This document shows, piece after piece, positions 8,161 through 17,900 of a stretch of DNA of 52,020 nucleotides. The stretch spans positions 1 through 52,020 of the forward strand of contig NZ_CP014484.1 of NCBI RefSeq assembly GCF_001580365.1, in the 5' to 3' direction. The translations under genes were made by a program, and so were the position numbers. The notes beneath the pieces are model-generated. The model searched no databases. It saw only the letters and a program-made list of their open reading frames with translations, and was not told the DNA's origin. Each line of letters opens with the position of its first letter. Within the stretch, counting starts at the first letter, position 1. This DNA comes from Kocuria turfanensis (GTDB taxonomy: Bacteria; Actinomycetota; Actinomycetes; Actinomycetales; Micrococcaceae).

Positions 8161-9689
8161 GTAGCAACCAGGTAATCGTGCGGCAGTACGGCAACATCGC
8201 GGAGGACAAGACGGCCGGGCTGCTGGGGTTCTCGATGGCCTCCACCGTGGTCCTCGGTGTCGGGTCGGTGCTGGTGTTCTTGTTCATCATGGCCTCCCAG
8301 ATCTGGGTCGCGGCCGGCATCGCGGTGGCCGCGTTCATCGTGGCCACCGTGCTCGGGTCCAAGGACCGCAACGGCCGATCCAAGCCCGAACGCTGGATCG
8401 CCCGGGGCATGTTCTCCCGGGCCGAGAAGAAGAATCGCACCACGTACAAGGCCGGTCCGACCTCACAGATCCCGGATGGCTCCTTTCGCGCCCCGGGCGT
8501 GCTGGCCGCCACCGAGCCGGTGTCCTTCACGGACCTGTTCGGCCACCGAGGGGTGATGCTGTGGCACCCGAAGTTGAAGACCGGCACGGTGTTCGTCATC
8601 GCCAACTCCTCCGGGCTGGGCCTGTTGGATCAGGACCGGGTGGACCGGATGGTGGGCACCTGGGCCGCCTTCCAGCGCGACGCCGGTTCCAACACGGAGC
8701 TGGTGCAGGTCTCGGTCACCACCCAGTCCACCACCGACCCCGGAGAGCGGCTGCCCGATGCGGTGGCCGTGGGCCGGGCCCAGGCCGGGTCCCAATCGGT
8801 GCCGGCCTTCGCCCGGGCCACGATGGACGAAGTGGTGGCCAACCTCAACCAGGACGTGCCCAAGCTGGAGCAGTGGATCGCGCTCACATTCAGCGGCAAG
8901 GCCAACGAGGGCGAGGGCGTACCCGAGCGCACCGCCGAGGAGCTGGCCACAGACGTCTCCTCGCTGCTCAGTGGGTTCCTGGAGCAGCTGGAGCAGGCCG
9001 GGGCCGGGTCGGTCTCCCTGATGCAAGAACACGACCTGACCGACCAGACCTATGTGGCCTATAACCCGTTGGCGGCGGCCGCGGTGGAGAAGGCCCGGCT
9101 ATCCGAGGCCGGCACCGGGCTGCGCTGGGAGGAAGTAGGACCCTCGGCGGCCCGGGTGGTGGGTTACCCGGGCCGGTACGAGCACGGTGGGGTGGTGTCG
9201 AAGTCCTGGCAGATGTGGCGGCCCCCCGCTGGCACGTTCCGGGAGAACGCGCTGGTGGCCCTGCTTGCACCGAATGCGGAGATGTTGCAGAAGCGGGTGA
9301 CGGTGTTCTACCGGCCGCAGTCCCCGGACAAGTCGGCTATTCAGGTGCAGCAGTCCCTCACCAATGCGCAGTTCGCGGCGAACCAGAAGAACCGCCGCCC
9401 CACCAGCTCCCAGATCATCGCCCTGGAGAAGGCCCGGAAGGCCGAACGTGAGCAGGCCGAAGGGGCGTCGCTGGTGCGGTTCTCGATCGTCGTGACCGCC
9501 ACCGTGGAGCGGCCCGAGCAGTTGCCGAGGGTGGCGGCCACGCTGCGGCGCAACGCCTCCCAGGGGGTGCAGCTGGGCCTGCGGGAATGCGACTACAACG
9601 ACGATGCCGCGTTCGCGTTCAACCTCGGTCTGGGCGTGGTGCCCGATGCCGTGGCCACCATTCCAGCTGATGTGCGAAAGGCGCTGTGA
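8157..9689 (+). CDS. SCO6880-like membrane protein of conjugative elements
   Basis: 510 residues, GTG start overlapping the upstream stop. Two transmembrane helices near the N-terminus (about 22-45 and 48-66: LGVGSVLVFLFIMASQIWVAAGIAVAAFIVATVLG), then a long cytosolic part without P-loop. This is the architecture of the SCO6880 family, which in actinomycetes always lies directly ahead of the VirB4-like ATPase, as here. The first part recalls PrgI/VirB3-type subunits, and the rest recalls the N-terminal domain of VirB4, so the pair may be a split VirB3-VirB4. Its end overlaps the next gene. Confidence 0.87.
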   Translation: MSSNQVIVRQYGNIAEDKTAGLLGFSMASTVVLGVGSVLVFLFIMASQIWVAAGIAVAAFIVATVLGSKDRNGRSKPERWIARGMFSRAEKKNRTTYKAGPTSQIPDGSFRAPGVLAATEPVSFTDLFGHRGVMLWHPKLKTGTVFVIANSSGLGLLDQDRVDRMVGTWAAFQRDAGSNTELVQVSVTTQSTTDPGERLPDAVAVGRAQAGSQSVPAFARATMDEVVANLNQDVPKLEQWIALTFSGKANEGEGVPERTAEELATDVSSLLSGFLEQLEQAGAGSVSLMQEHDLTDQTYVAYNPLAAAAVEKARLSEAGTGLRWEEVGPSAARVVGYPGRYEHGGVVSKSWQMWRPPAGTFRENALVALLAPNAEMLQKRVTVFYRPQSPDKSAIQVQQSLTNAQFAANQKNRRPTSSQIIALEKARKAEREQAEGASLVRFSIVVTATVERPEQLPRVAATLRRNASQGVQLGLRECDYNDDAAFAFNLGLGVVPDAVATIPADVRKAL

Positions 9690-11221
9690 TGTCTGTTTTC
9701 GACCAGCTCACCGATTCGATCCTCAATAAGTTCTTCGGCCGTTCCGCCGCCGCCGGTACTGGGCAAATGCGCGAGCTCACGGAGAAGGGCATGGACGTCA
9801 CCCACGGCGGGATGAACTCCTGGGTGGAGGCACCCCCGGAATTCACCGCCACCTCCAACCAGACGGCCGGGCTGTGGCCCTTTGCCGTGGGCACCTCCTC
9901 CCCGCTGGTCGGGGCGGTGCTGGGGCGGAACCAGCTCAACGGCTCAGTGGTGTGCGGGGACCCGATCAACCTGTTTCTGCGCGGCATCATTTCCTCCCCC
10001 TCCTGCTTCATCCTCGGACTGCAGGCTCGGGGGAAGTCCTCGGTGGCGGTGCGCATGGCCCTGGCCCTGGTCGATCAAGGGTTCTTGTTCGTCGGGGCCA
10101 GTGATGTGAAGCCGGACCTGGCCGGGCTCACCGTCGAGGTCGGCGGGCAGGTCATCCGGGTCGCCCCCGGAGTGGGCTCGATCAACCCGCTCGATGCCGG
10201 CCCTTTGTGGCGCCGGCTGGCTGAGCTACCCGAGGCGCTGCAACGGCAGATGCGCGCAGAGATTCACAGCCGCCGCCTCAACGCCCTCACCGGACTGCTG
10301 GAGCTGGTCTTCAAGGCACCCCTGGATGCCCGCCAACAAGAGCCCACGGTGCTGTCCATGGCGATCACCGAGGCCGCCGAGCACGCCGAGGCCCAGGGCC
10401 GGCAACCGATCATCGAAGACGTGGTGGACGTGATCACCGCCGCACGCCCGGCGATCATGGCCGCGATCCTGGTCGATGACCAGGCCGCCTATCGGGGGCA
10501 GGTGCGCAACCTGCTGGCCGGGCTCAACGCCCTGGGCGCACATGGCCCGTTCGGGGATGTGTTCTGCCGGCAGACCTCCGAGGAGATGCAGATTGATCAG
10601 TCGGTGGACTTCGATCTGTCGGCCATCGACGAGACGCTGCTGGACCTGCGGGCCGCAGTGCAGATCGTGTGCTGGTCCTACGCCCAAGCCGGGATCTCCG
10701 CGGCCAAGACCCTGGCCGAGGCCGGGCTCATGGAGGAGCGCCACCACCTGATGATCATGGACGAGCTGTGGCAAGCCCTGCGCGCCTCGGAGCTGCTGGT
10801 GCACCAGATCGACGGCATCACCCGGCTGAACCGCACCAAAGGACTCGGGCAGCTGTTGATCACCCACTCCATGAAAGACCTCCAGCTCTCGACCGAGGAG
10901 CTGACCAAGATCGCTACCGGGTTCATGGAGCGCTCCTCGATGAAGGTTCTGGGTGGGCTGGCGCAGAACGAGATGGGGATGCTGGAGACCGTCTTTCCCC
11001 TGTCTGAGCAGGAGAAGGCGTTGCTGGTGGCGTGGTCGGCGGAGGGCTCGGTGAACCCTAAGACCGGGCGCACCTCGCCCCCTCCGGGGCGGGGCCGGTT
11101 CATGTTGAAGACCGGGGAGGCCCCCGGGGTGCCGTTCCAGACCAACCTCACCGCCGGGGAGCTGCGGGTCCATGACACCAATGCCGCCTGGGCGGCCGCA
11201 CAGGCCCGGGTGAACGCATGA
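9689..11221 (+). CDS. VirB4-like conjugation ATPase
   Basis: 510 residues. The Walker A motif is GLQARGKSS at about 110-118; Walker B is LMIMDELWQALR near residue 352-363, followed by a sensor-like GQLLITHSMKDL. This matches the motor domain of VirB4/TraC/TraE ATPases that energise pilus and channel assembly. The N-terminal VirB4 domain is missing and appears to be supplied by the preceding SCO6880-like protein. ATG at 9689 follows a GTG at 9686; either could serve, and both overlap the upstream stop. The end overlaps the coupling-protein start. Confidence 0.92.
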   Translation: MSVFDQLTDSILNKFFGRSAAAGTGQMRELTEKGMDVTHGGMNSWVEAPPEFTATSNQTAGLWPFAVGTSSPLVGAVLGRNQLNGSVVCGDPINLFLRGIISSPSCFILGLQARGKSSVAVRMALALVDQGFLFVGASDVKPDLAGLTVEVGGQVIRVAPGVGSINPLDAGPLWRRLAELPEALQRQMRAEIHSRRLNALTGLLELVFKAPLDARQQEPTVLSMAITEAAEHAEAQGRQPIIEDVVDVITAARPAIMAAILVDDQAAYRGQVRNLLAGLNALGAHGPFGDVFCRQTSEEMQIDQSVDFDLSAIDETLLDLRAAVQIVCWSYAQAGISAAKTLAEAGLMEERHHLMIMDELWQALRASELLVHQIDGITRLNRTKGLGQLLITHSMKDLQLSTEELTKIATGFMERSSMKVLGGLAQNEMGMLETVFPLSEQEKALLVAWSAEGSVNPKTGRTSPPPGRGRFMLKTGEAPGVPFQTNLTAGELRVHDTNAAWAAAQARVNA

Positions 11222-12897
11222 ACACCAACGACCAGAACAAGAGTTTCATCGGCATCTTGATCCTGTTCACGGCCGTGATGGGCGCGGTGGGCCTGGTGCA
11301 CCTGGGGAACGTGCTGACCCCGGTGACCGGGGACCTGCCGTGGAACCCGTTTACCTTGGGCATCCAGCTGGCGACCGGGGCGGTGGACTGGCCGATGGCC
11401 GCGACTTTCCTGGTCGGTTTGGAGGTGGTGGCCGGGGTGGCGGCGCTGATGGTGTGGGGCACCCGGAGCCCGTCCAAGACCCAGGAAGCCGCCCGGCGGA
11501 TGAGCCCTCCGGGCCGGATCAACCCGGCGATGGCTGCTGCCCGCACCACTGAGGCCCACCGGTTGCACCCTGATGCCCAGGGCATTGGTCCGGGGCTGAC
11601 GATCGGGCTGGTGGGCAAGAACCCGGTCTATCAGGGCTGGCGGGAGTGCTCGGCCCATGTGTGGGGCACTGGGCGGGGTAAGACCACCTCACAGGTGATT
11701 CGGCACGCCACCGAGGCGCCGGGGGCGTTCCTGATGACGACGAACAAGGTGGATGGGGTGGCCGAGGTCCTGGCGGCCCGAACCACTACGGGGAGCACCG
11801 TGTGGCTGTTCGACCCCCAGCGCATTTGGCGCGACAGCGCCCGTCCGGCGATGATTTTCAACCTGTTGGCCACGGTCACCGATACGGTCTCGGCCGGGGA
11901 GGTCGCCTCAATCTTCGAGACCGCCTCGGCCTCCGGCTCGGCCGGCGGGAAGGGTGATCCGCAGTTCGACTCCCAGGGCCGCGATTACCTCTCCTGGTGC
12001 CTGCTGGGGGCGTCCAAGAGCGGCAAAACGCTCTCGGACGTGCTGGCCTGGGTGTCCTCCGCGAATTTCCTGGAACCGGCCCAAGCCCTGAAACAGGCCG
12101 GCCACACCGGACCGGCCGCCGCGGTGGAAGGTATGGGCCGTCAGCCAGAGGACACCCGGGGGTCGGTGGCTGCCAGTGCACAGCGCATGGCTTCCGCACT
12201 GGTCCACGATGAGCTGCTGGCCTGGACCACTCCGACCCCTGGGGTGCCGGTATTCAATCCGCACCGCTTCGTCACGAGCAAGGACACTCTGATTCTGCTC
12301 ACCCAGGATGCTGCCGGGTCTGGGGCGGCGTTCGTCTCGACCCTGGTCTACGCGGTGGTTACCGCCGCCCAGCACGCCGCCCGGCGTGCTGGAGGCAGGT
12401 TGCCGGTGCCGCTGGTGGCTGACCTCGATGAGGTCGGCAACGTGGTGAAACTCAAGCAGCTGCCCGAGTGGTACTCCTTCTTCGGGTCGATGGGCATTGT
12501 CGTCTCGGCCTACTTCCAGACCAAGGGCCAGGGCGTGGACATGCTGCAACGCACCGGGTGGGACACCCTGTGGTCGGCGGCCGCGGTGAAGGTCTACGGC
12601 GGTGGCTCCGATGACGCGGAGTTCCTGGAGTCGTTGCGCAAACTGATCGGCACCTATGACGCGAAGGTGCGCAGCACCTCCACCTCCCGCGGGGTGGCCT
12701 CCCGGTCGGTGCAGACCGTCCAGCGCGACATCATGCCAGTCTCCAAGCTCTCGGAGCTGCCGGCCGGGCACGCCTGGGTGAAGACCTCCACCGGCGGCGG
12801 CACGATCGTGCGCACCGTGCGGTGGTTTGAGGACAAGGACCTGAAAGCCCGGATCACACCGGTGCTAGAGCGGATCACAGAAGGACAGCGGCGATGA
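11218..12897 (+). CDS. VirD4/TraG-type coupling ATPase
   Basis: 559 residues. Two N-terminal transmembrane helices (about 10-32 and 62-82), then a RecA-like motor domain with Walker A GTGRGKTT (150-157) and Walker B VPLVADLDEVGN (near 395-406). The segment NKVDGVAEVL...VWLFDPQ is typical of type IV coupling proteins, which bring the relaxase-DNA complex to the channel and pump the strand. It should act with the MobF relaxase at 14974-19503. ATG overlaps the VirB4 stop and its own stop overlaps the DUF4913 gene. Confidence 0.93.
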   Translation: MNTNDQNKSFIGILILFTAVMGAVGLVHLGNVLTPVTGDLPWNPFTLGIQLATGAVDWPMAATFLVGLEVVAGVAALMVWGTRSPSKTQEAARRMSPPGRINPAMAAARTTEAHRLHPDAQGIGPGLTIGLVGKNPVYQGWRECSAHVWGTGRGKTTSQVIRHATEAPGAFLMTTNKVDGVAEVLAARTTTGSTVWLFDPQRIWRDSARPAMIFNLLATVTDTVSAGEVASIFETASASGSAGGKGDPQFDSQGRDYLSWCLLGASKSGKTLSDVLAWVSSANFLEPAQALKQAGHTGPAAAVEGMGRQPEDTRGSVAASAQRMASALVHDELLAWTTPTPGVPVFNPHRFVTSKDTLILLTQDAAGSGAAFVSTLVYAVVTAAQHAARRAGGRLPVPLVADLDEVGNVVKLKQLPEWYSFFGSMGIVVSAYFQTKGQGVDMLQRTGWDTLWSAAAVKVYGGGSDDAEFLESLRKLIGTYDAKVRSTSTSRGVASRSVQTVQRDIMPVSKLSELPAGHAWVKTSTGGGTIVRTVRWFEDKDLKARITPVLERITEGQRR

Positions 12898-13253
12898 CCG
12901 ATCAAGTAGCAGAGACGGCCGAGAACAAGCCCACGCTGGAGGATTTCATCGAGTGGGTCCAGGCCACGATGGCCGATGTGGAGTCCGTAGACCGCTCCGC
13001 CAACATGCACTGGTGCTCCCAGTGGTGGGCCCACCCCGAGGCCGTGAAGCGGTTGCGCGCCCTCCACGAGGAGTGGCTAATCCGCCTGGCCGATGGGGGC
13101 ATGTCCTCGTGGTGGGTTGATCACTTCGATGCTCACGCCAAGGTGCTGTTCTCCCGGAACGGCCCCTTTGGAGAGTGCGGGGTCTCCCACACCGAACGCG
13201 GAATGCGCCGGACGCTGGCCTGCGAGCAACCCCCTAGCGAGTGGTCGTGGTGA
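12894..13253 (+). CDS. DUF4913-type small protein closing the transfer operon
   Basis: 119 residues. The conserved pattern HWCSQWWAHPEAVKRLRALHEEW ... WWVDHFDAH is that of the DUF4913 family, which is found next to coupling proteins on actinobacterial plasmids and integrative elements. No catalytic motif; function unknown. Translationally coupled to the coupling ATPase (ATGA), last gene before two strong hairpins, so it ends the operon. Confidence 0.88.
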   Translation: MTDQVAETAENKPTLEDFIEWVQATMADVESVDRSANMHWCSQWWAHPEAVKRLRALHEEWLIRLADGGMSSWWVDHFDAHAKVLFSRNGPFGECGVSHTERGMRRTLACEQPPSEWSW

Positions 13254-13264
13254 CCACATAGACC

Positions 13265-13306
13265 GGGGGCAGGCCGCCGTCTCTTCCCAGTAGGCGGCCT
13301 GCCCCC
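13265..13306. terminator. GC-rich hairpin after the transfer operon
   Basis: Perfect 14-bp inverted repeat (GGGGGCAGGCCGCC and its complement) around a 14-base loop, 12 bases after the last transfer gene. There is no long T run, which is usual for high-GC actinobacterial terminators. Confidence 0.75.
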
Positions 13307-13339
13307 CTCCGGAGGGACAGGCACTCGTGCGCTGTCCCA

Positions 13340-13380
13340 CAGTGGCCGGGGTCCCTCCTTCCCAGGGACCCCGGCCACTG
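13340..13380. terminator. Second strong hairpin
   Basis: Perfect 17-bp inverted repeat (CAGTGGCCGGGGTCCCT and complement) with a 7-base loop. With the hairpin at 13265-13306 it makes a double stop between the transfer operon and the acetyltransferase gene. Confidence 0.7.
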
Positions 13381-13395
13381 CCATGCCCAGACAAG

Positions 13396-13443
13396 GGCAG
13401 CCGCACATTTCCTCGGCCCTGGCGGGCCTCCGAAGTGATTGCC
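13396..13443 (-). repeat. 48-bp dispersed repeat, copy A
   Basis: Read on the minus strand this 48-base segment matches 43235-43282 (plus strand) at 42 of 48 positions with no gaps; similarity stops sharply at both ends. Both copies are free of stops in the frame that reads GNHFGGP.GPR.CAAA. Origin unknown. Confidence 0.8.
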
Positions 13444-13533
13444 CAAGGGTGGTGTGGTTGCTTAGACCTGGTCTGGGAGCCGGTGTCAGCTATGCTCCCG
13501 GCCGGTTGCTGCTGGGTTCAGTAGCCTGACGAG

Positions 13534-14151
13534 ATGGACTTCCTTGCGATTCCCACGCTGCGCGGTGATCTGGCTTCCCTCGAACCACTGGCCCCGGAGC
13601 ACGCCGAGGAGCTGGCGGAGGCGGTAGCCGAGGAGGATCTCTACAAGATCTGGTACACCCGCCTGCCCACACCGGACCGGATGAGCGCGGAGATCGAGAA
13701 GCGGCTGGCCGGCCACGCCGCCGGTCAGATCGTGCCGTGGACCATCCGGGCCGCGGACGGTCGCGCCGTGGGGATGACGACGTTCCTGAACATCCGTCCC
13801 GACCACCGGCGGCTGGAGATCGGCTCCACCTGGATCGCCCCGTCCGCCCAGGGCACCGGGGTCAACACGCAGGTGAAGCTGCTGCAGCTCGCTCACGCCT
13901 TCGAGGCTCTGGACTGCATCGCCGTGGAGTTCCGCACGCACTGGCACAACCACCGCTCCCGTGCGGCCATCGCGGCCCTGGGCGCGAAGCAGGACGGGGT
14001 GCTGCGCAACCACGACCTGTGGCGTGACGGGTCCATGCGTGATGTGGTGGTGTTCTCCATCATCGACTCCGAGTGGCCCACCGTGCGGCTGTCGCTGACG
14101 GAGAAGCTACGCACCCGCAATCGAGTCTCGACGGCCTCCAGCACCCGATGA
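13534..14151 (+). CDS. GNAT-family N-acetyltransferase, RimJ/RimL type
   Basis: 205 residues. The layout is that of RimJ/RimL-type acetyltransferases: LRGDLASLEPL at the start, a central WTIRAADGRAVGMTTFLNIRP strand pair, and the acetyl-CoA pyrophosphate loop in APSAQGTGVNTQVK (Q-x-T-G-x-N form) followed by FRTHWHNHRSRAAIAALGAKQDG. The acceptor cannot be predicted: protein N-termini, small amines or a drug are possible. It stands alone between hairpins and a transposase scrap, so it is likely cargo. Confidence 0.9.
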   Translation: MDFLAIPTLRGDLASLEPLAPEHAEELAEAVAEEDLYKIWYTRLPTPDRMSAEIEKRLAGHAAGQIVPWTIRAADGRAVGMTTFLNIRPDHRRLEIGSTWIAPSAQGTGVNTQVKLLQLAHAFEALDCIAVEFRTHWHNHRSRAAIAALGAKQDGVLRNHDLWRDGSMRDVVVFSIIDSEWPTVRLSLTEKLRTRNRVSTASSTR

Positions 14152-14192
14152 GAACACGTCCCTGATGCGCTGGGGTGTCCCAGGGCTCATGC

Positions 14193-14321
14193 TCATGCGG
14201 TGGTGCGGGCGCGGCGTCGTAAGTTGATCAGCGTGATTGCCAGCAACAACAGCGGCCGCAGAGTGGTCTCGGTGCGGTCGTAGCCGATGCCGAGACGCTT
14301 GAAGCGCGGCACCCAGGAGAT
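14193..14321 (-). pseudogene. 3' remnant of an IS5-like transposase
   Basis: On the minus strand about 42 codons read ISWVPRFKRLGIGYDRTET...LLLLAITLINLRRR and a stop at 14193-14195. This is the usual C-terminal end of IS5-superfamily transposases. A stop codon lies just upstream in the same frame and the rest of the element is gone. No inverted repeat could be assigned. Confidence 0.75.
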
Positions 14322-14427
14322 GGTTCGCTAGGACCTTTCTTCGTGGGCCTGCGATAAGGGGTGGCTTGTGATGCAGGCCCTCCTGTGTCGCTCGGTTCAA
14401 AATGGTGAGAGCGAAGGGAGACGACCA

Positions 14428-14955
14428 TTGGTCCTTGCTGAGATTGTGCGTGTCGAGCTGGTAGACCCGTGGTGGCAGCAACTGCTTCCCCTCGCGGCTT
14501 TGGGGATTTCGTTATTTAGCGTCGTGCTGACCATGGTGTTCCGCTACGGCGAACGAGTGCGAGTCCGAGTAACAGCGCACAAGATCGTTCCTCACCAGTC
14601 CCGACGTTCCGGTGACCTCAGAGTGTCAGTGCGAAATCTCAGCCGCGGGATCAGTACCAGCGCGACGGGCGTCACCATGCTCGTGGAAAGTCGTATCGAG
14701 GGGAGGAAGGACGTGCAACGCATACCCACAGGAGCGGAGAACCAGCCTCCCCGCCTTTTATCCCCGGGTGAACAGGTCGACGTTTCCTTTGGTTGGACCG
14801 GTGTACTCCACGCACTACGCGAACACGATCGAGTCGTAGAGTCGATTCGCTTTGAAGTGAACACAACGCATGGTCCTCGTACGAGCAAGCATGATCGCCA
14901 GCTCATGCGAGATCTCTATGCCGACCTAGATCCGGTCCTCACGCCGGGTAGATGA
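14428..14955 (+). CDS. Hypothetical protein with one transmembrane helix
   Basis: 175 residues from a TTG at 14428, which has GGGAG at 14416-14420; starts further upstream (14368, 14371) lie in the transposase remnant region and lack an SD. After a short periplasm-facing tail there is one helix (about 13-33, LLPLAALGISLFSVVLTMVF), then a soluble domain of about 130 residues with beta character (GERVRVRVTAHK, GDLRVSVRNLSR). No family recognised. Its plan (one helix, then a beta-rich domain with RPVEV/VRVTAHK-like start) is similar in outline to the protein at 44179-45036, but I see no clear homology. Confidence 0.65.
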   Translation: MVLAEIVRVELVDPWWQQLLPLAALGISLFSVVLTMVFRYGERVRVRVTAHKIVPHQSRRSGDLRVSVRNLSRGISTSATGVTMLVESRIEGRKDVQRIPTGAENQPPRLLSPGEQVDVSFGWTGVLHALREHDRVVESIRFEVNTTHGPRTSKHDRQLMRDLYADLDPVLTPGR

Positions 14956-14973
14956 CTTGCAGTTAAAACTGGT

Positions 14974-17900
14974 CTAGAGGCTACGTCCGCCGTCACGGCG
15001 GGCGGTGTCGGCAGCTCGTCGGGCCGCTGCGGCCTTACTTTCCTGACGGCGAGCCTCTTGCTCGGGGCGTCGAGTGGCCGCGTATCGCTTGGCGAGCTCC
15101 GCTTGCTTCTGCTCTATCCCGGAGGTGTGCTGGCGGCGGTTGGAGTCGTTCTGGGCGTTCTGGGCGTTCTCGGACACGGCGGGTTCCTTCGGCTGAGTGG
15201 CCGGCGTGGGGGACGCCGGCGCATGGGGGGCAGCTGCATCGGTGGTCGAGGTGGCCTGTTGGGTTTGGGCCCGGTGCTGGGCCACTACGTGAGCGATCAG
15301 CTCCTCCCTGGTCAGCACCTTCCGGGGTTCCTCGGCTACCGGGGCCGTGGCAGCCTCGGTGACGGCCGCCTCCCGGGCCTGCGGGGCCGGCAACGGATCG
15401 GCGGCCTGCGCACGGGTGGCGCGCAGCGCCTCCACGGCCTCCTGGGCTTCGGCCGGGGTGGTGCGCACCCGCTCGGCCACGTGCGCCTCATCGGCGGCCT
15501 GGCGGATCTGCTCAGGCGTCTGGGGTGCCGCGGTGGTGAGCGCGGAGTGCTTGTGCAGCGCGGTGGCGCGTGTCATGAGTGCGGCCGCCACCGGGTCCTG
15601 GTGGTGGGTCTGGGGGATCAGTGCGGTTTCGTGGGCGGGGATGTTGTACCGGTTGCGGTACGCCTCGACCTCGGCGGCGACTTGGTGCCACTCGGCGGCC
15701 TTGGCGGGTTTGGTCGGCACCGGCCCCAACGCCGCAGCCCACTCCGGGCGGGTCTCGGCCAGCTCGGCACCGCGCACCATGACGCGCTCCTCCATGCGGG
15801 TGCGCAGCCGCACCAGCTGCTCCCGATATTGGGCCGGCACCTGCGGGTCGGTGATCAGCGCGGTGGGGGCCAGGTCCTCGCTCACCCGGCGCCGGTCCGC
15901 CACGGGGACCGGTGCCGGGGTCCTAGCGGCCACCGCGCGCACCTGTTGCTCGGCGGCGATCGCCTCACCGATCGACACGCCCGTGTCAGCGCGGGGGCGC
16001 TCCCCACGGGCGATCTGCTCCACCGCCGTCTGCTCCAGGGACAGCCCCGCCCGGCGCTCTTGCTCGGCGCCCATCGTGCGGGCGGTCCAGTCCAGGTGCA
16101 GCGATGTAGTGGACTCCCACAGCTCCGGGGGCAGGGCCAGGTTCTCGGCCTCGGCACTGGCCTTCGCCGCAGCCAGATGGGCCGAGGGCACGAGCGCGTA
16201 GGGGTGGGCCGCCCACTGTGGGTCCTCGACTGTGGGCTGGGTCTGGGCGGCACGCGCACGCTCGGCCAGCCGCTCCAGGTGCTCGTCGGTGAGGTTGCCC
16301 AGGGGCCGGCGGTCGGTGTTGTCGATGATCCGTTGGGCGTCCTCGATCTGGTGCTCCAGCCGCCACGCGAGCACCGCAGCGGGGTCCTCGGCCCCGCCAA
16401 AGCCGCGCTGATTGACTGCCTTCGCAAGCAACGCGGCCGGGTCCATGCCCTGCTGCTGGACAGTGTGCAGGTGCGTGGCCACCGCGCCCCACGCCTCGGC
16501 GCTGGTGAAGTCCGCGGCCTTGTCCGAGCCCAGGACCTCCACGGCCATCGTGCGGGTCTTGGCCGCCCAAGCGGCGTCAGCGGTCTCCCGGTAAACCTCG
16601 CCCAACGTGGCGACGTCGCCGGCGCGCATGGCCTCGGCGGCTACCGTTTCGTGGGCGTTCAGGTTCCGGTCGTAGGCGCCGGCGATGCTCTCCAGCACCT
16701 CGTCCCGGCTCTGACCCTCGCTCAGGGCGACGTAGAGCTGGTTGGTTTCGCGTCCGCGGGTGGCGGCCACGTAGGCGGCGGCCCGGGCGGTGGCGGAGTC
16801 CACGATGGCGTGGGCGGTGTCCACGGTCGCGCCCTGGGCGCGGTGCACGGTGGCCGCGTATCCGAGCTGGCCATGCTTGGCCAGGTACTCGGCGTCCAGG
16901 GTGATCTTGCCGCCGTGGCCGGTGTGGCGCAGCGTGGCGGTGTCGGCCCCGATCTTCTCAACGGTCCACACGTCGTTGTTCTTCACGAAGTCGCGGCCGC
17001 CGTTGAGCTGCAAGGTCCGGTCGTTGCGGCGGGTCACCACGACGTCCCCGGTATGCGCCGTGAGACCGTCGCGCAGCACCACGGATTCGCCGCTGGCATC
17101 GAGGGCTCCGGTGGCGATCCGTGCCGCCTGAGCCCGGGCATTCAGATCATTCACGGTGGTGTTGTCGGTGGCGATCAGCAGGGACCGCTTGCCCGCTTCG
17201 GTGTCCGTGATCCAGGCCCGCAGGGCGGTGTCGGTCATGGCCTCGGCGTCCCCGGCGACCACCCGGCGGTTCTCCAGATACCAAGCCCACGGGACGTCGG
17301 CCCCGGCCGCCGGCGACTCGCGCAGCGCCAGCGACGCGGCAGCCTCCCCCTCGGTGCGGAAGCGATGGACAGCTTCCAGGCGAGTCGCTCCCACCTCGTT
17401 GTCCAGCAGGCGCAGCGCCCCGCCGGAGCCGATCGCCCCGAGCTGTCGGTCATCGCCAATGGCGCGCACCACGGCCCCGTGCCGGGCCGCCACACCCACG
17501 AGCTCGGCCAGCTTCGGGGTGGTCACCATACCCACCTCATCGACGATCACCACGTCCCCGGCGTGCAGCTGAGCAGCCCCCGTGCGCCCGGTGCGGTGGG
17601 CAATCAAGAAGGCGTCAATCGTCGTGGCCTGCGCCCCAATGTCATCCGACATGACGGCAGCAGCAGCAGCCGTGGGGGCCAAGCCGACAACGTTGCCGCC
17701 GGTCGCCCGAACAGCATCAGCGGCCAGGGCCAGGCTCGTGGTCTTACCGGCACCGGCCGGTCCAATACCCAAGGAGAGCAGCTTCTCATCCGTGGCGAAG
17801 GCACGGGCCAGGGCCACCTGCCCCTCGCTGAGCGGGCCGGCATGGGCGGCCAGCACCTCGTCAAAGGTCTGGGTGGACACGGCCGGGATGACGGTGCGCT

